NCBI GenBank assembly: GCA_046593925.1
Contig: JBKJQN010000097.1
Span: forward strand, 62,001-126,000
Direction: 5' to 3'
Source of the DNA: JAYVYM01 sp046593925
GTDB taxonomy: Bacteria > Actinomycetota > Actinomycetes > Mycobacteriales > SCTD01
DNA: 64,000 nt
Part shown: one piece after another, positions 58,164 to 64,000 of the stretch
How the letters are laid out: each line of letters begins with the position of its first letter
How positions within the stretch are numbered: position 1 is the stretch's first letter
Translations under genes and position numbers: made by a program
Notes under the pieces: generated by a model
What the model saw: the letters and a program-made list of their open reading frames with translations, nothing else
Told to the model about the DNA's origin: nothing
Databases searched by the model: none

Positions 58164-58793
58164 GTGACCGCAGCGTGGGGCGCCGTCGTCCCGGTGAAGC
58201 TCCTCGCGCTCGCGAAGTCGCGGCTCGGGGCCTACGGCGGTGTCGCGCGAGCCGAGCTGGCGCTGGCCTTCGCCGACGACGTGGTCTGCGCGGTGCTGCC
58301 CTGCGCCGACATCCTGCGCGTCGTGGTCGTCACCGACGACGTGCGCGCCGGCGACGTGCTGCGCCGGCCAGGTGTCTGCGTCGTGCGCGACCTGCCGGGC
58401 GCCGGGCTGAACGCCGCCCTGGCCCATGGCGCAGACCTGCTGCGCGCCGCCGAACCCGGGCTGGGAGTTGTCGCGCTCGCCTCTGACCTGCCGGCGTTGC
58501 GCACGGAAGACCTCGCCGACGCCCTGCTGCGCGTCGTCGGCCGGGGCTTCGTGACCGATACGCAGGGCGTGGGCACGACGCTGCTCGCGGCCTCCCCCGG
58601 TAGCACCTTGCTCCCTTCGTACGGGCCGGCGTCACGCCTGCGCCACCTCGACTCCGGGGCCATCGAGCTGACCGCCGCGCCCGGTCTTCGTCGAGACGTC
58701 GACACGCCGGAGGACCTGCGAGCGGCCCTGCTGCTGGGCGTGGGCGCCCGGACCGCGGCTGTGGCGGCCGGCCTGATTGCTGTGCTGCGCTGA
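58164..58793 (+). CDS. cofC: 2-phospho-L-lactate (or phosphoenolpyruvate) guanylyltransferase CofC/FbiD
   Basis: 209 residues from GTG 58164-58166. CofC (FbiD) supplies the activated phosphate donor for coenzyme F420. AVVPVKLLALAKSRLG is the nucleotide-binding start; VALASDLPALRTEDLADAL and the DTQGVGTTLLAA and RRDVDTPEDL segments match the family. F420 is typical of actinobacteria and archaea. The other F420 genes (cofD/fbiA, cofE/fbiB) are not in this window. Confidence 0.93.
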   Translation: MTAAWGAVVPVKLLALAKSRLGAYGGVARAELALAFADDVVCAVLPCADILRVVVVTDDVRAGDVLRRPGVCVVRDLPGAGLNAALAHGADLLRAAEPGLGVVALASDLPALRTEDLADALLRVVGRGFVTDTQGVGTTLLAASPGSTLLPSYGPASRLRHLDSGAIELTAAPGLRRDVDTPEDLRAALLLGVGARTAAVAAGLIAVLR

Positions 58794-58815
58794 ACGTGGG
58801 GCTGCCCTGAACGTG
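58780..58815. repeat. Imperfect 17-bp tandem repeat spanning the cofC stop
   Basis: CTGCGCTGAACGTGGGG is followed directly by CTGCCCTGAACGTGGAG, differing at two bases. The first copy contains the cofC TGA; the second contains the GTG start used for the next small gene. It looks like a short duplication that may have created a start codon context. Confidence 0.75.
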
Positions 58816-59025
58816 GAGCTGCACGGGACCGTCGCGCAGCACGACGAGTCCGGCGGCGTGGTGCTGCTCGATGACGGCCGTCGGCTGACCTACCCCCTGT
58901 CGGCCCTGCAGGCGGAGATCCGCCTCCTGCGGTCGGGCCAGCGGGTCCGGCTGCGGGTCGACGGCGAGCCGCCCCACGTCCGGGCCATCACGCTGGTCAG
59001 CCTGCCGCTGCGTGAGGCACGCTGA
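58813..59025 (+). CDS. Small beta-barrel (cold-shock-like) protein
   Basis: 70 residues from GTG 58813-58815 (VELHGTVAQHDESGGVVLLD), 19 nt after the cofC stop; the frame is open to an ATG inside cofC at 58777. The alternation GVVLLDDGRRLTYPLSALQA, RLLRSGQRVRLRVDG and HVRAITLVSL resembles a five-strand OB/cold-shock barrel. Similar small proteins follow cofC in other actinobacteria. Nucleic-acid binding is possible, but the RNP motifs of true Csp proteins are not evident. Confidence 0.8.
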   Translation: MELHGTVAQHDESGGVVLLDDGRRLTYPLSALQAEIRLLRSGQRVRLRVDGEPPHVRAITLVSLPLREAR

Positions 59026-59061
59026 GCCGGACCAGCTGTCAAGGGGGCCGGCGCAGGGCGC

Positions 59062-60156
59062 TCAGAGACGGTCGCCGGTGAGCGTGTCAAACAGGTGCAG
59101 CCCCTCCAGCCGGGGACGCAGGCGCACGGTGCTGCCGCGGGGCGGCGGCTGCCGGCCGTCCACCCGGACCACCAGCGGGGCGTCGTGGGTGCCGAGGGCG
59201 GCGGTTGTGTAGAGGTAGGCGTCGCTGCCGAGCTCCTCCACGACGTTCACCGTCGCCAATACGCCCTCGTCGTCGCCCACCAGGTCGAAGACTTCCGGCC
59301 GCAGCCCCACCGTCACCTCCTGCCGACCGCTCACCCCAGGTGCCGAGGCGGCCGCCCGCTGCGCGGGGGTGAGCGGCACCTGCACGCCGCCGATCGCCAG
59401 CCCGTCCGTGGTCAGCGGCAGGACCATCAGGTTCATCGCCGGCGAGCCGATGAAGCCGGCGACGAAGGTGTTGACGGGGTGGTCGAACAGCGCGCGGGGG
59501 GTGTCGACCTGCAGCAGCCGGCCGTCCTTGAGCACCGCGACCCGGTCGCCCATCGTCATCGCCTCGACCTGGTCGTGGGTGACGTAGACGGTCGTGGTGC
59601 CCAGCCGGCGCTGCAGTTCGGCGATCTGGGTGCGGGTCTGCACCCGGAGCTTGGCGTCGAGGTTCGACAGCGGCTCGTCCATCAGGAAGACGCTGGGCTC
59701 ACGCACGATCGCGCGTCCCATCGCGACCCGCTGGCGCTGCCCGCCGGACAGCTTCGCGGGCTTGCGGCCCAGATACGGTTCGAGGTCGAGCACCCGCGCG
59801 GCCTCCTTCACCCGGCGGGCCCGCTCGCCCTTCTCGACGCCGGCGATCCGCAGTTGGAAGCCGATGTTGTCGGCGACGGTCATGTGCGGGTACAGGGCGT
59901 AGTTCTGGAACACCATGGCGATGTCCCGCGACTTCGGCGGCAGGTAGCTGACATCGCGGTCGCCGATGAAGATCCGGCCGCCGTTGACCTCCTCCAGGCC
60001 GGCGAGCATCCGCAGCGTCGTGGTCTTGCCGCAGCCGGACGGCCCGACCAGGACGAGGAACTCGCCGTCGGCCACGTCGAGGTCGAGGGCGTCGACGGCC
60101 GGCCGGTCCATACCCGGGAACAGTCTGGTGACCTTGCGGAACGCGACGTCAGCCAT
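59062..60156 (-). CDS. msiK: Sugar ABC transporter ATPase, MsiK/UgpC type
   Basis: A 364-residue ATPase. Walker A GPSGCGKT (38-45), Q-loop VFQNYALYPHMTV, signature LSGGQRQR (from 136), Walker B VFLMDEPLSNLDA and the H-loop YVTHDQVEAM. The C-terminal third is a TOBE/MalK-type regulatory domain. In Streptomyces, MsiK energises several sugar importers; the permease and binding-protein genes are not here. GAGGAG precedes the ATG. It follows galT on the same strand, suggesting use in galactoside uptake. Confidence 0.94.
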   Translation of the reverse strand: MADVAFRKVTRLFPGMDRPAVDALDLDVADGEFLVLVGPSGCGKTTTLRMLAGLEEVNGGRIFIGDRDVSYLPPKSRDIAMVFQNYALYPHMTVADNIGFQLRIAGVEKGERARRVKEAARVLDLEPYLGRKPAKLSGGQRQRVAMGRAIVREPSVFLMDEPLSNLDAKLRVQTRTQIAELQRRLGTTTVYVTHDQVEAMTMGDRVAVLKDGRLLQVDTPRALFDHPVNTFVAGFIGSPAMNLMVLPLTTDGLAIGGVQVPLTPAQRAAASAPGVSGRQEVTVGLRPEVFDLVGDDEGVLATVNVVEELGSDAYLYTTAALGTHDAPLVVRVDGRQPPPRGSTVRLRPRLEGLHLFDTLTGDRL

Positions 60157-60172
60157 GGCTGCTCCTCGAAGC

Positions 60173-61279
60173 TTAACCGGGATCGGGACTGGCGGTACGG
60201 GCCGGGCTCTCCCGCAGCAGCTGCGCGGCCTGCTCGGGGGCGACGTCGTTGACGAAGACGTCCATCCCGGACTCCGAACCGGCGAGATACTTCAGCTTGG
60301 TGGGCGTACGCCGGCTGGTGAACAACTCCAGGTGCAGCGCGGCGTCCTCGCGCCCCTCGCGTACCGGCGCCTGGTGCCAGGCGGCCACGTACGGCATCCG
60401 CAGCCCGAACAATCCGTCCAGCCGCCGCAACACGTCCAGGTAGAGCGGCCCGAAGTCCGCGCGCTCCGGCTCGGTGAGCGACGGCAGGTCCGGGGTCCGG
60501 CGGCGCGGGTAGAGGTGCACCTCGAACGGCCAGCGGGCAGCCGCCGGCACGAAGGCCACCCAGTACGGGCTGGTGGCCACCACCCGGGTGGCCGCGGCCA
60601 GCTCGGCGGCCACCAGGTCGTCGTACAGGGACCGGCCGGTGCGCGACCGGTACCGGCCTGCTGCGGCCAGCCTGCGCCTTGCCCGCGGGGTGACGAAGGG
60701 GTAGGCGTACACCTGGCCGTGCGGATGGGCCAGCGTCACGCCGATCTCCTCGCCACGGTTCTCGAACGGGAACACCTGCTCGACGCCGGGCAGGGCCGCC
60801 AGGTCCTGGGTGCGGTCCACCCACACCTCGACGATCAGGCGGACCCGCTCCGGGGTCAGGTCGGCAAACGACTCGTCGTGTCTCGGCGTGAAGCAGACGA
60901 CCTCGCAGCGCCCGGTGGCCGGCCGGCGCGCGACCAGGCCCGGCAGCACGTCCGTCTGAGCCGCGGCGCTGTCCATGGACAGCGACGGGAAGCGGTTCTC
61001 GAAGACCGCGACGTCGTAGTCGGCGGACGGCACCTCGGTGAGGTGCCCGTCGCGCGAGGGGCAGAGCGGGCACTCATCCGTCGGGGGCAGGAAGGTGCGG
61101 GCCTGCCGCTGGCTCGCCACCACGACCCACTCCTCGACCGTGGGGTCCCAGCGCGCCTCCGACGTCGACTCGACCGGCGCGAGCTGACGCCGGTCGTGCA
61201 TCTGGTGGACCGCGGCGTCGTCCCGGTCGAAGTAGAGGATCTCGCGCCCGTCCGCGAGCCGGCCGGCCTCGCGCTTCAC
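60173..61279 (-). CDS. galT: Galactose-1-phosphate uridylyltransferase
   Basis: A 368-residue Leloir enzyme. The covalent His187 lies in LAHPHGQVYAYPF; the zinc-binding CPLC is at 70-73; FENRFPSLS and VCFTPRHDESFADL are typical. GTG start overlapping the deoR stop (GTGA). Downstream of a DeoR regulator and a GH42 beta-galactosidase, it forms a galactose-use operon; galK is not in the window and may lie beyond its edge or elsewhere. Confidence 0.96.
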   Translation of the reverse strand: MKREAGRLADGREILYFDRDDAAVHQMHDRRQLAPVESTSEARWDPTVEEWVVVASQRQARTFLPPTDECPLCPSRDGHLTEVPSADYDVAVFENRFPSLSMDSAAAQTDVLPGLVARRPATGRCEVVCFTPRHDESFADLTPERVRLIVEVWVDRTQDLAALPGVEQVFPFENRGEEIGVTLAHPHGQVYAYPFVTPRARRRLAAAGRYRSRTGRSLYDDLVAAELAAATRVVATSPYWVAFVPAAARWPFEVHLYPRRRTPDLPSLTEPERADFGPLYLDVLRRLDGLFGLRMPYVAAWHQAPVREGREDAALHLELFTSRRTPTKLKYLAGSESGMDVFVNDVAPEQAAQLLRESPARTASPDPG

Positions 61280-62064
61280 GTGGCCGTGCTCCGCAGCGCC
61301 GGGTCGACAGGTGCGACGACCAGGCGCCCGACGCCGGCCCCGAGCGCGTCGCGCGCGGCCTGGTCCAGCCCGTCGTCGGTGACCAGCACGTGGGCCTCGG
61401 ACAGGGTGGCGAACGAGACCAGGCCGATGACGCCGAACTTGGTCGAGTCGGCCGTCAGGACCAGGGTGCGGGTGGCCTGCGCGAACGCCCGGTTGGTCTC
61501 GGACTCCCCGAGGTTGGGGGTCGTGAAGCCGGCCGAGGGGTCCATGCCGTGACAGCCCAGGAAGGCTACGTCGAAGTGCAGCGAGCGCAGCACGAGGTCG
61601 GCGACCGGGCCCACCAGCGCGTCGCTGGGCGTGCGCACCCCGCCGGTCAGCACGACGGTGTGCCGCTCGCGCAGTACATCGGCGATCTTGATGGAGTTGG
61701 TCGCGACCGTCAGACCGGGCACGTCGAGCAGGTGCTGGGCGAGCACGTACGTCGTGGTGCCGGCGCCGAGGGCGACGGCCTGACCCGGCTGGACCAGGGC
61801 GGCAGCGGCGGCGGCGATGGCGTACTTCTCCGCCGGCTCGCGCACCGACTTGGCCTCGAACCCCGGCTCCTCGCTGGCCCGCCCCGACGCGAGGGTCGCC
61901 CCGCCGTGCACCTTGCTGAGCAGGCCCAGGCGGGCCAGGGCATCGAGGTCGCGGCGCACCGTCATGTCCGACACCTGCAACGCCACAGTCAGGTCGGCCA
62001 CCCGGGCCGCGCCCTCCCGGCGCACCTGCTCCAGGATGTGCGCCCGGCGCTGGTCGGCGAGCAC
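61276..62064 (-). CDS. DeoR-family transcriptional regulator
   Basis: A 262-residue repressor with an N-terminal helix-turn-helix (LADQRRAHILEQVRREGAAR, then VALQVSDMTVRRDLDALARL) and a sugar-phosphate-sensing DeoRC domain (VALGAGTTTYVLAQHL, GTTT motif; TADSTKFGVIGL). Location in the galactose operon suggests it senses a galactose or tagatose phosphate and represses the operon. GTG start 3 nt after the beta-galactosidase stop; coupled to galT. Confidence 0.93.
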   Translation of the reverse strand: MLADQRRAHILEQVRREGAARVADLTVALQVSDMTVRRDLDALARLGLLSKVHGGATLASGRASEEPGFEAKSVREPAEKYAIAAAAAALVQPGQAVALGAGTTTYVLAQHLLDVPGLTVATNSIKIADVLRERHTVVLTGGVRTPSDALVGPVADLVLRSLHFDVAFLGCHGMDPSAGFTTPNLGESETNRAFAQATRTLVLTADSTKFGVIGLVSFATLSEAHVLVTDDGLDQAARDALGAGVGRLVVAPVDPALRSTAT

Positions 62065-62067
62065 TTC

Positions 62068-64000
62068 TCAGGCTCCCGCGTCGGGCAGCACCACGGCGCC
62101 GCCGGCTGCGACGCGGGTCCCCGCCACGACGGCGTCCTCCGCCGTGTGGTTGAGCACGAAGAGCCGGTCGCCACGACGCACGACCTCCACCCCGGGCGGG
62201 GCGTCCGCGACCGGAGCCAGGCCGGCCAGCGAGACCTCTTCGAGCAGCAGCGCACGTAGCGCAACCGGGTCGAGGTCGGTCGCCACGTACGTCGCCGTGC
62301 CGCTGCCGTAGCTGTGCCGCGTGACGGCCGGCACCCCGGCGAGCGGGCCGGCGGTGACCGTGGCCAGCGCGGTGGCTCCCGCGAGCGACAGCAGCTCGCT
62401 CCAGCGCGACCCGGTGGCGCCGTTGGACAGCTCCAGGCGCTGCTCCGGCAGCAGCGGGTAGAACTCCTCGACCCGAACGCCGAGCACGTCCCGCAGGGCG
62501 CCCGGGTAGCCACCCAGCCGCACGTGGTCGTCAGTGTTGACGATGCCGCTGAAGTAACTGGCCACCAGGGAGCCGCCGCCGGCGACAAACGCCGACAGCG
62601 CCGAGGCGCCGCGGTCGCTCAGCAGGTATAGGCTCGGGGCGAGCAGCAGCCGGTACATCGACAGGTCGGCCTCAGGGTGGACGAAGTCGACGGTCACGCC
62701 GGCCCGCCACAGCGCCTCGTACGTGCGCCGCACGGCGGGCAGGTAGGTGACGTCGGCGGACGGGTGGCTGTCGAGCTCGACGCCCCACCACGACTCGTAG
62801 TCCCAGAGCACAGCTATCTGAGTACGCACCGGGGTGCCGACCACGTCGGCGAGGCCGGCCAGCTCGCGCCCGAGATCGACGACCTCCCGCCACACCCGGC
62901 TGTCGGTGCCGGCGTGCGGCACCAGCGCGGAGTGGAACTTCTCGGCGCCGGCGCGGGACGCGCGCCACTGGAAGAACAGCACGCCGTCGGCGCCCCGCGC
63001 GACGTGCGCGAGGGCGTTGCGGCGCAGCTGACCCGGCGCCTTCGCCCGGTTGACCGGCTGCCAGTTCACCGCGCTGGTGGAGGTCTCCATCAGCAGCCAC
63101 GGCCGGCCGGCCCCGAATGATCGCGAGAGGTCCGCCCCGAGTGCCAGGTCCACCTCCGGCGCCGGGTCGTGCCCGGGCAGGTAGTGGTCGTTGGCCACCA
63201 GGTCGACCTCGCGACCCCAGGCCACGTAGTCGGCCGCCTTGAAGCCCGGCGCCATGAAGTTGGTCGTGACCGGTAGGTCGGGGGTCAGGGCGTCCAGCAC
63301 GTCGCGCTCCGCCCGGTACAGCTCGAGCAGCGCGGTCGAGCCGAAGCGCCACCAGTCCAGCTGCTGGGTCGGGTTGCGGTGCGTCGGCGACGCCCGCGGC
63401 GGGATCACCTGCTCCCAGGCGGAGTAGTGCTGACTCCAGAAGGCCGTACCCCAAGCCCGGTTGAGCGCATCGAGGTCGTCGTAGCGCTCCTGCAGCCAGG
63501 CCCGGAAGGCCCGCTCGCTGGTCTCGCAGAAGCAGTGCGCCACGTGGCAGCCGTACTCGTTGCCGACATGCCACATCCGCACCGCCGGGTGCCATCCGTA
63601 GCGCTCGGCGAGCGTGGTCACCAGGGCGAGCGCGGCCTGCCGGTAGTCCGGGGAGCTGGGGCAGTACGCCTGCCGACTGCCCCAGGACAGCCGTACGCCG
63701 TCAGCGGTGACCGGCCGGCTGTCCGGGTAGCGCAGCGACAACCACGGCGGGGGCGACGCGGTCGCGGTGGCGAGGTCCACCGCAATCCCCCCTCCGTGCA
63801 GCAGGTCCAGCACCCGGTCGAGCCAGTCGAGGTCGTAACGGCCCTGCTCCGGCTCGAGCAGCGCCCAGCTGAACACCCCGACCGTGACCATCGTGACGCC
63901 GGCCTCGCGCATCAGGCGGACGTCCTGCTGCCAGACATCGTCCGGCCACTGCTCGGGGTTGTAGTCACCCCCGTACAGGATCCCCTCGACCGCCGGCCAC
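62068..64000 (-). CDS. bga: Beta-galactosidase, GH42 family (cut at the window edge)
   Basis: About 643 C-terminal residues are visible; the gene continues past base 64000. The first visible residues WPAVEGILYGGDYNPEQWPD are the standard GH42 start, so only a few residues are missing. The acid/base Glu is in WHVGNEYG (codon about 63556-63558) and the nucleophile Glu in WLLMETSTSAVNW (63085-63087). Domain order fits: TIM barrel, then a trimerisation/flavodoxin-like domain (LLLAPSLYLLSDRGASALSA), then a C-terminal beta domain. It hydrolyses beta-galactosides, and no secretion signal is visible, so it is probably cytoplasmic. Confidence 0.95.
   Translation of the reverse strand, partial: WPAVEGILYGGDYNPEQWPDDVWQQDVRLMREAGVTMVTVGVFSWALLEPEQGRYDLDWLDRVLDLLHGGGIAVDLATATASPPPWLSLRYPDSRPVTADGVRLSWGSRQAYCPSSPDYRQAALALVTTLAERYGWHPAVRMWHVGNEYGCHVAHCFCETSERAFRAWLQERYDDLDALNRAWGTAFWSQHYSAWEQVIPPRASPTHRNPTQQLDWWRFGSTALLELYRAERDVLDALTPDLPVTTNFMAPGFKAADYVAWGREVDLVANDHYLPGHDPAPEVDLALGADLSRSFGAGRPWLLMETSTSAVNWQPVNRAKAPGQLRRNALAHVARGADGVLFFQWRASRAGAEKFHSALVPHAGTDSRVWREVVDLGRELAGLADVVGTPVRTQIAVLWDYESWWGVELDSHPSADVTYLPAVRRTYEALWRAGVTVDFVHPEADLSMYRLLLAPSLYLLSDRGASALSAFVAGGGSLVASYFSGIVNTDDHVRLGGYPGALRDVLGVRVEEFYPLLPEQRLELSNGATGSRWSELLSLAGATALATVTAGPLAGVPAVTRHSYGSGTATYVATDLDPVALRALLLEEVSLAGLAPVADAPPGVEVVRRGDRLFVLNHTAEDAVVAGTRVAAGGAVVLPDAGA

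Noticed and set aside
1..64000. tRNA, rRNA, 4.5S RNA or riboswitch genes
   Set aside because: Intergenic regions were read for cloverleaf arms, conserved SRP-RNA loop and known aptamer cores; none was convincing. A covariance-model scan would settle it.

Overview
The window is very GC-rich (by eye about 70% or more), uses GTG starts heavily, and carries the conserved chromosomal backbone of a high-GC actinobacterium. A WhiG-type sigma factor, a CofC-type (coenzyme F420) guanylyltransferase, GlnR-like boxes and the actinobacterial small proteins DUF2469, KhpA and DUF3515 all fit. The mix resembles Frankineae-type or related sporulating/motile lineages, but the genus cannot be fixed from this sequence. 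No rRNA, tRNA, CRISPR array, phage or intact insertion sequence was found.

Layout. 0-5.5 kb: a decayed histidine-kinase tail, then rlmN and the minus-strand block rpsB-tsf-pyrH-frr-cdsA. 5.8-10.7 kb: an M23 peptidase with a tandem-repeat spacer and a possible cell-wall sorting tail, a frameshifted PIN-like toxin remnant, whiG overlapping xerC, and a double-TerD protein. 10.7-19.6 kb: dprA, comM, an inserted plus-strand pair (hydroxyacid dehydrogenase, Rieske/DUF2231), yraN, DUF2469, rnhB, a tandem-Nudix protein and lepB. 19.8-24.3 kb: rplS, trmD, rimM, khpA, rpsP, ffh. 25.2-29.8 kb: the nitrogen operon amt - PII - PII - glnD, with three GlnR-like boxes upstream and a perfect palindrome before glnD. 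30.6-36.2 kb: ftsY, a lipoprotein gene and smc.

36.4-46.1 kb is a long minus-strand run of mostly overlapping genes: DAK2/FakA-like, recG, rsmD, coaD, a coiled-coil protein, DUF177, rpmF, plsX, acpP, rnc, mutM, acyP. 46.3-50.5 kb: rpmB, gamma-carbonic anhydrase, rnz, a GAF protein, thiL, an Lrp/AsnC ligand-binding protein and DUF3515. 50.5-53.7 kb is the clearest accessory stretch: an internally deleted acetyltransferase, a 9-bp tandem repeat in apparently empty DNA, a DxD glycosyltransferase, an ankyrin-repeat gene and a GNAT gene. It lies between DUF3515 and ddl, which are often close neighbours. 53.7-59.0 kb: ddl, a flavin disulfide oxidoreductase, gpsA, plsC and cofC. 59-64 kb: a galactoside-utilisation operon (GH42 beta-galactosidase cut by the window edge, DeoR regulator, galT, MsiK/UgpC-like sugar ABC ATPase).

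Together the genes cover translation and protein targeting, phospholipid synthesis, DNA uptake/repair/segregation, nitrogen sensing and galactose use. Many adjacent genes share 1- or 4-nt start/stop overlaps, so translational coupling is widespread. I found no wholly new multi-gene system. The strongest unusual items are the tandem PII genes under a GlnR-like array, the repeat-spacer M23 protein, an L32 protein with an incomplete zinc ribbon, and the accessory island before ddl.
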